The position numbers were made by a program, and so were the translations under genes. From positions 558,001 through 622,000 of the forward strand of contig JADJYE010000001.1 of NCBI GenBank assembly GCA_016719945.1: a stretch of DNA of 64,000 nucleotides. Reading direction: 5' to 3'. The notes under the pieces are model-generated. The model was not told the DNA's origin and did no database searches. It saw only the letters and a program-made list of their open reading frames with translations. Origin of the DNA: Polyangiaceae bacterium (GTDB taxonomy: Bacteria > Myxococcota_A > Polyangia > Polyangiales > Polyangiaceae). Shown one piece after another: positions 35,889-45,510 of this stretch (the first letter of the stretch is position 1; each line of letters begins with the position of its first letter).

Positions 35889-36737
35889 GTGCTAGAGCCT
35901 AATCCCGCGATCGCCGTGACGCATCATTTCGGACCAACCCCCCCAACAGGGACGCTCGAGGCCTGGGCGATCGCCTATGTGCTCGCGGACACGTTCGAGG
36001 CGAAGCTCTCGCCTCCCCGCCCGCCGGCGGTGTTCGCGCCAGCGTGGCCCCCGATGCGCGAGCTGCGGCCGGGCCGCGGGCCCGCGTTCCGCGTCACGCA
36101 GCACGGCCTGAAGAGCTCTGGCAAGAGCGCCCTTCGCTCCGAGAGCGCTCGCGCGCGGCTGCTCCACACGTTCCTTCACCACGAGCTGCAGGCGGCCGAG
36201 CTGATGGCCTGGGCGATCGTGGCCTTCCCGTCTGCGCCCGAGCTGTTGCGCCGCGGCCTCGTCGGCATTTTGCAGGACGAGGTGCGCCACATGAACCTGT
36301 ACGCCGAGGTGCTCTCGGAGCGAGGCCACGCGCTCGGCGCGTTCGAGGTCCGCGACTGGTTCTGGGAGCGCGTGCCGCAGGTGGAGAGCATCGACGCGTT
36401 CCTCGCCACCGTCGGCCTCGGGCTCGAGGGGGCCAACCTCGACCACGCGCCTTCCTTCGCGGCCAGGTTCCGGGCGGCCGGCGACGAACGCGCGGCGGAG
36501 ATCGAGGAGCGCATCGGCCGCGAGGAGATCCCCCACGTGCGGTTCGCGCTGCACTGGTTCAAGGAGCTGTCGCCGCGCGTGCGCGACGGCGCGCAGCTGT
36601 TCGACGCGTTCAAGGCCAGCCTCCCGGAGCCGCTGTCCCCGATCCTCATGCGCGGCCGCTCCATTCACCGCGCGATGCGCAAGCGCGCGGGCCTCGACGA
36701 GTCCTTCCTCAGCGCGCTCGAGGCGTACGAGGGGTGA
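35889..36737 (+). CDS. Ferritin-like DUF455 family protein
   Basis: The protein has about 282 residues and is a DUF455 member. It has the family pattern FLHHELQAAELMAWAIVAFP, RRGLVGILQDEVRHMNLYAE, VRDWFWERVPQ, and EIEERIGREEIPHVRFAL. The two E-x2-H-type metal-ligand clusters are typical of a di-iron ferritin-like fold. DUF455 proteins are uncharacterised; the fold suggests an oxygenase or hydroxylase. GTG 35889 is a tentative start; GTG 35916 or so is also possible, since 35889 leaves only 4 bp to the divergent gene. The stop overlaps the ATP-grasp gene as GTGA, so the two are translated together. Confidence 0.82.
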   Translation: MLEPNPAIAVTHHFGPTPPTGTLEAWAIAYVLADTFEAKLSPPRPPAVFAPAWPPMRELRPGRGPAFRVTQHGLKSSGKSALRSESARARLLHTFLHHELQAAELMAWAIVAFPSAPELLRRGLVGILQDEVRHMNLYAEVLSERGHALGAFEVRDWFWERVPQVESIDAFLATVGLGLEGANLDHAPSFAARFRAAGDERAAEIEERIGREEIPHVRFALHWFKELSPRVRDGAQLFDAFKASLPEPLSPILMRGRSIHRAMRKRAGLDESFLSALEAYEG

Positions 36738-37609
36738 GCCGGCGCGCGTGGGTCTTGAACCTCGACGCCGAGGAAGAGCTCGCGGGGCGGCGGCCGTACA
36801 AGGGACCGTTCGCGGCGCTGGCAGCGCGGCCCGAGCTGCTCGCCGCCCTGGCGCCGCTCGTGCCCCAAGGGGACGTGGTGCTGCTCGGCGACGGCGAGCC
36901 CAGCCCAGGGGTCGCCGGCCTGCAAGGGCGGGCGTGGTGCCCGACCCGCTCGGCGCTCGACGCGCTGTCGCGTCGCGGAGCCGTGGGGCCGCGCGCGCCC
37001 GCGATGGATATCCTGCGCCGCGTGGCGAGCCGAGCGTTCTCGGCGAGCTTGGGCTTGCACCTGCCAGGAGCCCGGTTCTTCACGGGGCCCTCCGAGCTCG
37101 ACCTTGCGCTCGGGTCGCTCGTGGGAGCGGGGCCCGTCCTCGCGCGTCGCAGCTTCGGGTTCGCGGGGCGTGGACGCCGCCTGCTCGCGGGCTCGGCGCC
37201 CACCGAGGTCGAGGCCGGCTTCATACGTCGGGCGCTCGCGGAGGGAGGCCTGCTGCTCGAGCCCTTCGTGGAGCGGTCGGCAGACTTCTCACTTCACGGC
37301 CACGTGGACCGGGACGAGATTGTGCTCGGGGAGGTCGTCAAGGCCCAGGTCGATCGCGCGGGTGTCTGGCGGGGCTCGCGGCTCGCGACCGAGGACGAGC
37401 TCGCGCGCGCGGAGCGCAGCGCCCTGTTCGAGGAGGCGACGCGCTCCGCCGTGGCGCTTCGCAGCGCCGGGTATTTCGGCCCCTTCGGGCTCGACGCGTA
37501 CCGGTACACCCTGCGGGGAGCCGAGGGCTGGAACCCGCGCTGCGAGATCAACGCCCGGTACTCGATGGCGTGGGCGATCGGCATGGGCGAGCGCCGGCCC
37601 GATCTCTGA
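36734..37609 (+). CDS. ATP-grasp-like protein coupled to DUF455
   Basis: The protein has 291 residues. C-terminal features fit an ATP-grasp ligase: RRSFGFAGRGRRLLAG (glycine loop), LLLEPFVERSADFSLHG (nucleotide and metal region), GYFGPFGLDAYRY and NPRCEINARYSMAW (metal-binding E-x-N). The N-terminal part has a pre-ATP-grasp-like look (VVLLGDGEPSP). Such enzymes join a carboxylate to an amine or thiol. The GTG start at 36734 overlaps the preceding stop, so it is probably a partner of the DUF455 protein. No substrate can be inferred. The family assignment rests on motifs only. Confidence 0.65.
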   Translation: MSRRAWVLNLDAEEELAGRRPYKGPFAALAARPELLAALAPLVPQGDVVLLGDGEPSPGVAGLQGRAWCPTRSALDALSRRGAVGPRAPAMDILRRVASRAFSASLGLHLPGARFFTGPSELDLALGSLVGAGPVLARRSFGFAGRGRRLLAGSAPTEVEAGFIRRALAEGGLLLEPFVERSADFSLHGHVDRDEIVLGEVVKAQVDRAGVWRGSRLATEDELARAERSALFEEATRSAVALRSAGYFGPFGLDAYRYTLRGAEGWNPRCEINARYSMAWAIGMGERRPDL

Positions 37610-37638
37610 CCGCGGGGGTCGCCGCGACGTTCTTTTTT

Positions 37639-37707
37639 CTCGCGCGCCCGCTCGCGCGGGGCCGTTCGGTTTCGCGGGTCCCAGCCGACCCACGAAACCG
37701 GCGCGAG
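37639..37707 (+). repeat. Structured dispersed repeat, copy F
   Basis: Preceded by TTCTTTTTT. It has the same fold as copy E: CTCGCGC, CCCGC-TCGC-GCGGG, linker GCCGTT, GGTTTCG...CGAAACC with inner GGGTC/GACCC, and GCGCGAG. It lies 30 bp after the ATP-grasp stop. Confidence 0.75.
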
Positions 37708-37752
37708 ATTTCTGTAAGGAAGGTGCGCCCTTGCGCTCCCGTACGTGGGCAC

Positions 37753-38154
37753 ATGCTCGGCCGGACCCGCCATGGCACCCTGGGGCACCGCCGATCCACC
37801 GAGGCGCTTTCCGTGGTCACCGACGAACGCGGCCTCGCCCGCGAGGCCGACAACGACAACCGAGCGGGTGAGCTCGACTTCACGCCGCTCACCGATCCGT
37901 TCGACGGGGACATGGAGACGTGGCTCGAGTGGCTGATGGACTGCGTCGCCATCGAGAGCTCGATCCGGCGCGGCCGGGCCGCTCAGCGCTTGGAGGGCGG
38001 AGGCGGCGGCCCCGACGCCGAGCGGGTCTCGGAGGGCGCCGCGTCGGGCGCCGGTCCCGGCAGCGGCTCCGAGGCGCCCGGTGAGCCAGGCGTGGGCGGC
38101 GCGACGGGCGCCGAAGGCGCCGTCCGCGACTCGACGCGACCGACCGGCAAGTAG
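37753..38154 (+). CDS. Hypothetical acidic protein (uncertain)
   Basis: The ATG at 37753 opens a 133-residue frame. The first 75 residues look protein-like (VVTDERGLAREADNDNRAGE, DPFDGDMETWLEWLMDCVAI). The rest is Gly/Pro/Ala low complexity and lies antisense to the 3' end of the MscS gene. The true stop may be earlier if there is an undetected shift. I do not recognise a family. The antisense overlap of about 170 bp lowers confidence. Confidence 0.35.
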   Translation: MLGRTRHGTLGHRRSTEALSVVTDERGLAREADNDNRAGELDFTPLTDPFDGDMETWLEWLMDCVAIESSIRRGRAAQRLEGGGGGPDAERVSEGAASGAGPGSGSEAPGEPGVGGATGAEGAVRDSTRPTGK

Positions 38155-39836
38155 CGCCCGTCCTCGAGCCCCTGGACGAAGCGCACCCAGCCCTCACGCA
38201 GCTCGCTCCGCAGATCCCAGGCCTTCGGCGCGACGTCGACCGACGCGATGCCCCGCACCTTCAGGGCCTTGTCGGTCGTCTCGATCAGCTCGACGCGGCA
38301 GACCCGGCCGTCCCATTTGTCGTTCGCCTCGCACAGCTCGCGGAACGCGTCGCGCAGCTTGTCGAACGGGATCGCGTAGTCGACGAAGATCTCGACCGGG
38401 GCGAGCAGCTTGGCGTCGGTTCGCGTCCAGTTCTCGAACGCGTCCGCCATCAGGCGGGTCACCGGCACGATCATGCGGCGGTCGTCCCACAGCCGCACGA
38501 TGACGTACGTGAAGTAGATCTGCTCGACGGTCCCGATCTCGCCTGGCTTGAAGACCACGATGTCGCCGATGCGCACCGGCTGAGTGATCGACACCTCGAT
38601 GCCCGCGATGATCCCGCCCAGGGTCCGCTGGGCGGCGATGCCCACCAGGATTCCGGCGATGCCCGCGGACGCGAGCAGCGACACGCCGACGCTGCGCACG
38701 ACCTCGAACTGCAGGAGCGCGACCCCCGCGGCGATCAGCCCGACGATGACCGTCCCGATGCGGCGCATCATCTTGAGGCGCGTCCTCAAGCCGCGGCTCT
38801 CGAGGTCGCCCGCGGTGTCCTCGGGCAGGCGGCGCTCCCACGACTGGGTGAGGACGCGCATCATCGCGATCGCGGCCCACGCCGCCCCGACGATGTACGC
38901 GATCGTCGCGATCTTGTCGGCGGCCCGCGCGAAGGAGAGCGTGAGCAGCAGGTACGACGAGAGCAGCTGGAACGCCGTCGCCGCGAGCACGAGCCGCGCG
39001 GGGCGCTCGAGCGACTTGGCGGCCTCGACGACCGTTCGTGAGAAGGGGCGCGCGAGCCTGTGGAGGCCGGCCGCCGCGAGCGACCCGCCACCTCGCCCGA
39101 GCACGTAGGAGAGCAGGGCGACGACCCCGATCCCCAGCCACTGCCAAGGCAACAGGCCGAAGACCTTGCTGCGCTTGAGCCACTCGGGGACGCGCTCCTC
39201 GACCGCCAGCCGCTCGTTCGCCTCATAGATGGTGCGGATCGAGCCGACGGTGGTGCGCGAGAACGCCCACCTCACCTCGCCGGCGGCTCCGCGGACGGGC
39301 GCGAGCGCGAGGCTGTGGGTGCGCCCCTCGATCTCCACCGAGTCGAGCACGACCCCCTCGGGCCCGACGCCATGCGGGGTGGCCTCGTCGGGCAGCGCGG
39401 AGGGATCGAGGGACACGCGCCAACCGAGGACGCGGTAGAGCATCGACGCGAGCTCGGGGCCCTCGCGCGCCTCGCGCCCGCGCGGCAGGCCGCGCAGATC
39501 GAGCAGCTCGGCGGCCTTGGTGAAGTCGCCTCGCTCGGCCGCGCGCAAGAACGCCGCGAAGGCGCGGCGCGGGGTGGTCGGCGCCGTCGGATCACCCGGT
39601 TCGACGTCCGCGGGCTTTGGCTCGACGGGGTGACGCTTGGCCGCGACCGCGGGCGCAGGCGGCTTGCCGGGCGCGCTGGTCGCCGACGGCGCCGGCTCGG
39701 GCGGGGAGGTCGGAGCGTCCTGGGCGCGAACCGACGTCGCCGCGGCCGAAGCGAACGCGAACGCGACCAGCAGGGCCGCGCCTGCGAGGCGAGCGCGGGG
39801 GAACAGGCGAGACGACGCCGTCAAGTCACCCCGCAC
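37983..39836 (-). CDS. MscS-family mechanosensitive channel
   Basis: The protein has 617 residues. A signal peptide (LAGAALLVAFAFASAAATSV) and a Pro/Ala-rich periplasmic part come first, then several membrane helices. The MscS core follows: pore helix VSLLASAGIAGILVGIAAQ, the beta-domain GIEVSITQPVRIGDIVVF and PGEIGTVEQIYFTYVIVRLW, and WTRTDAKLLAPVEIFVDYAI. These channels release solutes on hypo-osmotic shock. The C-terminal tail is Pro/Ser-rich. Its start overlaps the end of the FHA-phosphatase gene by 16 bp, so the two are co-transcribed. Confidence 0.88.
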   Translation of the reverse strand: MRGDLTASSRLFPRARLAGAALLVAFAFASAAATSVRAQDAPTSPPEPAPSATSAPGKPPAPAVAAKRHPVEPKPADVEPGDPTAPTTPRRAFAAFLRAAERGDFTKAAELLDLRGLPRGREAREGPELASMLYRVLGWRVSLDPSALPDEATPHGVGPEGVVLDSVEIEGRTHSLALAPVRGAAGEVRWAFSRTTVGSIRTIYEANERLAVEERVPEWLKRSKVFGLLPWQWLGIGVVALLSYVLGRGGGSLAAAGLHRLARPFSRTVVEAAKSLERPARLVLAATAFQLLSSYLLLTLSFARAADKIATIAYIVGAAWAAIAMMRVLTQSWERRLPEDTAGDLESRGLRTRLKMMRRIGTVIVGLIAAGVALLQFEVVRSVGVSLLASAGIAGILVGIAAQRTLGGIIAGIEVSITQPVRIGDIVVFKPGEIGTVEQIYFTYVIVRLWDDRRMIVPVTRLMADAFENWTRTDAKLLAPVEIFVDYAIPFDKLRDAFRELCEANDKWDGRVCRVELIETTDKALKVRGIASVDVAPKAWDLRSELREGWVRFVQGLEDGRYLPVGRVESRTAPSAPVAPPTPGSPGASEPLPGPAPDAAPSETRSASGPPPPPSKR

Positions 39837-41477
39837 AAGACGAGCGTCAGATCGTCGTATTGGGCAGCACCCGCGACGTGCTCACGCACGGCCGCCAGCA
39901 ACGTCTCGCCCAGCGCAGCTGGATCCGAGGACCCGACGCGGAGCGCGCGCTCGACGCCTTCGAAGCCGAGCTGGTCACCGGCAGGGTTCGTGGCCTCGTG
40001 CACGCCGTCCGTGGTGAGGACGATCGTGTCGCCAGGCTTGAGCGTCACCGTGGTCTCTTGGTACGGCATGTCCTCGAACAGCCCGAGCGGGGAGCTCGCC
40101 CCCTCCTCGATGCGGACGAGCTCGCCCGAGCTGGTGCGCACGTACGGCGGCATGTGACCGGCGCTGGCGAGGGTCACGGTGCGCGTGGGGAGGTGAAGGC
40201 TGAGCGCGATCGCGGTCACGAAGATATCGTGCTGCGCGCGCGCGACGATCTCCCGGTTGACGCGCGAGCGCGGCAGCGGGCCCGGGGCTCGTAGACATCG
40301 CGGTTCGAAGATCGCTGGAGACGCGCGCCATCAGCAGCGCCGCTGCGACGCCCTTGCCGGAGACGTCCCCCACGACGCAGCCGATGCGCTGCGGGTTCTG
40401 CCAGAACACGTCGTAGAAATCGCCGCCGACGCTGTAGGCAGGCCGATACTCGGCCACGAAGCGGACGCCCGGCGCCTCTGGCAGCGTCAGCGGCAAGAAG
40501 CTCTTCTGGATCTGCTGGGCGAGCGTGAGATCGCGCTGCATGCGCTGCTGCTCGAGCGACTCCTGGTGCAACGTCGTGTTCTTCAGCGCGAGCGCGGCGT
40601 GCGACGCGAGCGCCGTGAGCAGATCGAGATCACCCTGCGAGAAGCTCGACCCCGGGTCGCAGCGCACGTTGAGCACGCCGAGGACCGAGCCGCGATAGAC
40701 CATGGGCGCGTGCATGAGCAGCGCCACGCCGCCGCTCGGGCGGTCTTCGTCCCAGTCGAGGGACAGCGGCGTCGACAACAGCGCCTTGCCCCGCTGGATG
40801 ATCTCCAGATAGAGCTCCGCTGGCAGCGGGTAGTGCGGCACCTCGCGTCCGTCGCGGGCGCGCACGCGCTTCGCCTCCATCGTGCCGGTCTCCTTGTCGG
40901 CGACGTAGACAGCCGCGAGCTGCGCCACAGGGAACGACTCGAACAGGTTGTCGACGATGCGATCGATGAGCGCCGAGGGCTCGAGGGTGACGGCGATCGC
41001 GTGCACGAACGAGAACAACGTTCGCAGGCGTCGATCGGCCTCCGCGAGGTCTGCGAGGCCTCCCGAGGTGACGAACGTCTGCGGGACCTGCGCGTCGGCC
41101 TCACCGACGATCTTCGTCGGCGCCTCGAAGCCGACGCGCGTGAGCTCCTCCTGCTTGGGCACGCGCCGGCCGAGGCCCGCAGCGGGCGCGACCGGATCGG
41201 CCTCGAAGCGGAAGCTGAAAGGACCGAAGCGGACGAGATCACCGCCGCTCAGGATGTGCCGCTTCACGGCGGTGTCGTTGACGTAGGTGCCGTTCGAGCT
41301 GCCCAGGTCGTAGACGACCAGCCCCTCGACCTCGTGCGAGATCTTGGCGTGCTGCCGCGAGATGCGGACGTCGTCGAGCACGACGTGGTTGAACGGACCT
41401 CGGCCGACGAGGAACGTGGTCTCGAGGGGGAACCTCCTCCCCGCCAGACCGCCGTCGAGCGCCATGAGCCACGCCAT
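39821..41477 (-). CDS. FHA-GAF-PP2C (SpoIIE-type) phosphatase, frameshifted
   Basis: From ATG 41477 the domains are: FHA (about 15-95, with VVLDDVRISRQHAKISHEVE and GSSNGTYVND), a GAF-like sensor (residues about 140-310), and a SpoIIE/PP2C phosphatase (VGGDFYDVFWQ, IGCVVGDVSGKGVAAALLMA, TIVLTTDGVHEATN, DDLTLVLCG). The catalytic Asp residues in GGDFYD, GDVSGKG, TDGVHEA and DDLT are present. The last third continues in another frame, with one base missing near 40261. It should dephosphorylate a Ser/Thr target and read phospho-Thr through FHA, fitting the kinases nearby. It overlaps the MscS gene. Confidence 0.85.
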
Positions 41478-41556
41478 TGGGGCGAAAACGGTACTTTCTA
41501 GCGGCCAGCCCGTCGAGGCCCGAATGGCCTGGAGGCTAGGAGGGTGTCCCCAGTTC

Positions 41557-41618
41557 GGCTCGGGGTTTGCCCGGCCCTCGCTCACGCTCGCAAGTGAAGG
41601 CCGGGCAATCCCCGAGCC
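41557..41618. repeat. Large inverted repeat upstream of the phosphatase gene
   Basis: GGCTCGGGG..TTGCCCGGCC and GGCCGGGCA..CCCCGAGCC form a stem of about 20 bp with one mismatch around a 22-nt loop. It lies between the Ser/Thr kinase stop and the phosphatase start on the same strand. It could be a terminator, a protein-binding site or a small insertion; it resembles none of the other repeats. Confidence 0.6.
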
Positions 41619-41656
41619 TCACCCCGCCCTGTGTTCCACCCGCCTTGATCCTGCTG

Positions 41657-41675
41657 GTCCGACCTCCGGTCGGAC
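41657..41675 (-). terminator. Hairpin directly after the Ser/Thr kinase stop
   Basis: GTCCGACC and GGTCGGAC form an 8-bp stem with a 3-nt loop, beginning at the stop codon of the kinase gene on the minus strand. No T-tract follows. Confidence 0.5.
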
Positions 41676-43583
41676 TAGAGCTCGGGCGCTGGGATCGCGG
41701 GGGGAGGCGGGGGGGCCTTCGGAGGCGGGGGCGGGTCGTCCTCCCCGAGGCCATCGAAGGTTGGGACCGCGGTCGGAGGGGGCTTCGGTGGCGGCGGAGG
41801 GGGGGGCGCCGTGCCGGGCAGGGAGCTCAGCTTGCCGGTCAGGATGGGCTTGGCCGTGGAAGCGGACGAAGCGGTCGCCTTGGCGGTCGTGGGCGTGGCG
41901 GTCGAGGTCTCGAGCGCCGTCGCCTTGGCGGTCGGGGCCGTTGCCGCCGCTCCCGTCGGTGCGCAGGTGTCGCTCCCCGCAGGAGCGCACGACGGGCAAG
42001 CCTCGGGCTTGCTGGCGGGCGCGCTGTTCGGCGCGACGATCAAGCCGATCGCAGCGCCGACCGCGAACGACGTGAGGATCGCCAGGGCGATCGTCCCCCT
42101 CGAGCCGAACTCCGGCCGCTCCATCGTGAGCTCGCTGCGAGGGGGCGGGGCGATGACCGGCGCGGCCTCATGCAGCGAGGCCAGCGAGGCCCGAGGCGAA
42201 GGGCGCCTTCCCGCTCGGCGCCTGATCGCGGAGCCTCGGGGATCGAGGGCAGCGACCCTCGGGGCATCGACTCCGGGATCGAGGGCAGCGAGCCTCGGGG
42301 CTGCGACTCCGATATCGAGGGCAGCGAGCCTCGGGGCTGCGACTCCGATATCGAGGGCAGCGGGGCGCGCACCTCGGGCGCGCGCTTCGACTCGTCCCGC
42401 GCGCTCGACCAGTCGAGCCCGGACGCGCGAGGACCGCCCGGAGCCGGGCCCGGCGCGCTCGGACGTGCGGCCATCGGCGACGCGGACGGTGGCGCGGGAC
42501 CGCGCGCCGGCGGCGGCCTCGCAGGGGCGCCGGCGGCAGGCAGCGGCGCTTGGATCATCCCCGTGCCGCCGCGCCCATGGGGGCGGACGCCGCCCGCGTG
42601 GGGTGACGCCATCGCCAGCGTTCCGGGCCCATCGTCCTCGTCGACGCCTGCGAGCGGCGAACGCTTCACGGCGGTCTCGCCGGAGTCGGTCGTGGCGTCG
42701 TCGAGGTCGAGCGCGTTGTGGGACATGCGCTGCAGCCCCTCGACGACGGCGAGCATCTCGTCCGCCGAGGCGAAGCGGTGCGACGGCTTCTTCTTCAGCG
42801 CGCGCGCGACGACGGCGCAGAGGCCCTTCGCCAGGTCGTCGGCGCGGCCCGTCTCGAGGGCCGGCGCGTCCTCGATCAGCTTGGCGCGCGCAAGCTCCTC
42901 ACCCCTTCGGTCACCGAAGGCGTGGTGCCCTTGATCGCACGAAACAGGATGATGCCGACCGCATACAGATCGGTCACCGCGGTCACGTCGCGCGAGTTGA
43001 GGATCTGCTCGGGCGCCATGTACTCGACCGTGCCGAGCGCGATGTTCGCCCGCGTGATCCCGGTGACCTCGTTCTCACCCTTGTCCGCCAGCAGGCGCGA
43101 GATGCCGAAGTCGACCACGGTGGCTTGGTTTCTGCCGTGGGGCATCGAGCGCATGATGATGTTGCCGGGCTTGAGATCGCGGTGGACGATCTTCGAAGCG
43201 TGCAGCTGGCTGAGCGCGCGGAGCAGGTCGACCGAGAGGTCGACGGCCTCCTCGACGGTCAGCGTGCGCTGCTCGAGGATGTGCGCGAGGCTCGGTCCCT
43301 CGATGAACTCCATCACGAGGACCAGACCGAAGGTCTCGTCGTCGAAGAAGTCCACGACACGCGAGACGTATTCGCTCTCGATCTTGCCGAGCAGGAAGGC
43401 CTCGCGCTTGAAGCGGGCCACGACCTCGTGGTGCTTGGCGGCGGCAGGCAGCAGGTGTTTGACCGCGACCTTGACGCCGTTCTTCACGTCGTCGCCGGCC
43501 CACACCTCGCCCATGCCGCCAGAGCCGACCATCTTCCTGAGTCGGTAGCGTCCAGCGACGAGCGCGCCCGGGACGAAGTCCAT
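41675..43583 (-). CDS. Membrane Ser/Thr protein kinase, with two frameshifts
   Basis: The N-terminal kinase domain (MDFVPGALVAGRYRLRKMV, GSGGMGEVWAGDDVKNG, KVAVKHLL, HRDLKPGNIIM, DFGISRLL, GTVEYMAPEQIL) runs to about 42915, where one base seems missing. The next frame completes the kinase (LARAKLIEDAPALETGRADD, HRFASADEMLAVVE) and a Pro/Ser/Arg-rich linker with four near-identical SLPSISESQPRG-type units. Around 42185-42225 it shifts again into the membrane helix (GTIALAILTSFAVGAAIGLI) and a Cys/Pro-rich outer tail ending PAPEL. It is a sensor kinase of unknown input. The minisatellite-like linker may explain one shift. Confidence 0.8.
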
Positions 43584-43638
43584 TCGAGCCCTGGAACATA
43601 GCAGACACGCGCCGTCCTTAGAGTGCTAGGTTCTCGCC

Positions 43639-44325
43639 GTGCCCGGCCACGGCTCCACGAGCGGGGCGGACGAGCCTCCCGCGGGAGGCTCGCCGACCCA
43701 CGAACAAGGTTCCCGTCTCGTGATTGGCATCGCCGGCGGCAGCGGCTCGGGCAAGACCACCGTCGCGAACCGGGTGCGGGCAGCCCTGCCGGTCGAAGAC
43801 GTCGCGATCCTCGAGCACGACGCCTACTACCGCGATCGCCCGGACCTCACCTACGACGAGCGGGCCCAGCTCAACTTCGACCACCCCGACTCCCTCGAGA
43901 CGGAGCTGTTGGTCGAGCACGTCCGCGCGCTCCGGCGAGGCGAGCCGGTTGACGTGCCGCTGTACGATTTCAAGACGCACCGCCGCTCACAGCAGGTGCG
44001 CTGCGTGAAGCCGACCGGCGTCACGATCGTCGAGGGGATCCTCGTGTTCGCCGAGGAGACCCTGCGCAAGGAGTTCGACGTTCGCGTGTACGTCGACACC
44101 GCCCCCGACATCCGCGCGTTCCGCCGCATCCGGCGCGACATCGAGCAGCGCGGGCGCTCGTTCGACTCCATCCGAGAGCAGTACTACCGGACCGTCCGCC
44201 CCATGCACCTTCAGTTCGTGGAGCCCTCGAAGCGCCACGCCCATGTGATCATCCCCGAGGGCGGCGAGAACGCGGTCGGGATCGACTTCGTCACGCGGTT
44301 CATCGGCAGCGCGCTCTCGCGATGA
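43639..44325 (+). CDS. udk: Uridine kinase
   Basis: The protein has 228 residues. After a short Gly/Pro-rich N-terminus comes IGIAGGSGSGKTTVANRV (P-loop), EHDAYYRDRPDLTYDERAQL, NFDHPDSLETELLVEHVRAL and GEPVDVPLYDFKTHRR, all hallmarks of uridine/cytidine kinase. RRIRRDIEQRGRS is the lid. It phosphorylates uridine and cytidine in nucleotide salvage. GTG 43639 is the start. It overlaps the next gene by 4 bp (ATGA), so it is co-translated with the MFS transporter. Confidence 0.95.
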   Translation: MPGHGSTSGADEPPAGGSPTHEQGSRLVIGIAGGSGSGKTTVANRVRAALPVEDVAILEHDAYYRDRPDLTYDERAQLNFDHPDSLETELLVEHVRALRRGEPVDVPLYDFKTHRRSQQVRCVKPTGVTIVEGILVFAEETLRKEFDVRVYVDTAPDIRAFRRIRRDIEQRGRSFDSIREQYYRTVRPMHLQFVEPSKRHAHVIIPEGGENAVGIDFVTRFIGSALSR

Positions 44326-45497
44326 GCGCTGAGACCACGGGCGCGCGCTCAGGGCGCGCGAGCCTCGGGCCGATCTTCCTCACGGTCTTCATCGACGTCC
44401 TCGCGCTGACGCTCGTGCTGCCGCTGCTGCCCTATTACGCCGAGAGCTTCGGCGCCTCGGCGCTGACCGTAGGCCTGCTGCTGGCGAGCTTCTCCGCGTG
44501 CCAGCTGGTGAGCGGCCCGTTGTTGGGGCGGCTGTCCGATCGCGTGGGCCGCAAGCCCGTGCTCGTCGTCAGCCAGCTCGGCACCTGCGTGGGGCTGCTG
44601 GTGATGGCGTTCTCGCCGAGCATCGAGTGGCTGTTCGTCGGCCGGGTGATCGACGGGTTGACGGCGGGCAACCTCTCCACGGCGCAGGCCTACATCACCG
44701 ATGAGACGACCCCCGAGCAGCGGACGCGCGCCTACGGGTTCTTCGGGATCGCCTTCGGCGTCGGCTTCCTCGTCGGCCCCGCGATCTCGGGCGCGCTCGC
44801 CAAGGCCTATGGCTTTCACGCCCCTCCCCTCGGCGCCGCCGGCCTCAGCCTCGTCAGCGTCTTCGCCACGGCGACCCTGCTCAAGAGCCGCCCTGCTCCG
44901 CAGCGCGGGGGCCGCACGTTCTTCGGCGGTCTAGCCCACATGGTCGGGCAGCCGGCGCCGCGCACCCGGATCCTCGAGCTCTTCGCTTACGTGCTGTCGT
45001 TCTCCATGGTGACGGGGGGCCTCGCCCTCTTCCTCCAGCGCCGCCTCGACTTCGACGTCGACGAGGTCGGCTATGCGTTCGCGTTCAGCGGCCTCGTCGG
45101 CGCGCTCGTCCAAGGCGGGCTCGGACGGGCGGCGAAGCGCCTCGGCGAGCACCGCCTGTCTGCCGCGGGCGTGCTGCTGATGGTGCTCGGATATGCGCTC
45201 CTCGGCCCCGCGACGGGCGTGACGGCCGTCGCGCTCGGCCTGGCGGTCGGCAGCGTCGGCTCGGCGGTCGTGCGCCCCTCGCTCACGACCCTGCTGACGG
45301 GCGCGGTCGCCGACGAGGAGCGAGGCCTCGCGCTCGGCGTCTCGCAGTCGGGCTCGAGCTTGGCCCAAGCGCTCGGGCCCGCGCTCGCCGGCTGGGTGAT
45401 CCACGAAGGTTGGCTCGGCGCGTGGGCCGTGCTCGCGGCGGCGTTCGCCGCGTCCGTCCTGGTCATCCGCTGGCTCTCGCCGTCGCCTTCCGTCTAG
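44322..45497 (+). CDS. Major facilitator superfamily transporter (TetA-like)
   Basis: The protein has 391 residues with about 12 membrane helices. The start IFLTVFIDVLALTLVLPLLP and the motif-A loop GRLSDRVGRKPVLVVSQLGT are typical of drug:H+ antiporters of the TetA/MdtG type, as is the central GFFGIAFGVGFLVGPAISGA (motif C). It likely exports a drug or metabolite; substrate unknown. It overlaps udk and is followed 13 bp later by the metallo-beta-lactamase/cNMP gene. Confidence 0.88.
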   Translation: MSAETTGARSGRASLGPIFLTVFIDVLALTLVLPLLPYYAESFGASALTVGLLLASFSACQLVSGPLLGRLSDRVGRKPVLVVSQLGTCVGLLVMAFSPSIEWLFVGRVIDGLTAGNLSTAQAYITDETTPEQRTRAYGFFGIAFGVGFLVGPAISGALAKAYGFHAPPLGAAGLSLVSVFATATLLKSRPAPQRGGRTFFGGLAHMVGQPAPRTRILELFAYVLSFSMVTGGLALFLQRRLDFDVDEVGYAFAFSGLVGALVQGGLGRAAKRLGEHRLSAAGVLLMVLGYALLGPATGVTAVALGLAVGSVGSAVVRPSLTTLLTGAVADEERGLALGVSQSGSSLAQALGPALAGWVIHEGWLGAWAVLAAAFAASVLVIRWLSPSPSV

Positions 45498-45510
45498 TAT
45501 CGGGTCGGAC

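Noticed and set aside
42240..42390. CRISPR-like direct repeats
   Set aside because: These are four tandem codon-level repeats inside the kinase linker (SLPSISESQPRG units) without spacers, so a coding minisatellite, not an array.
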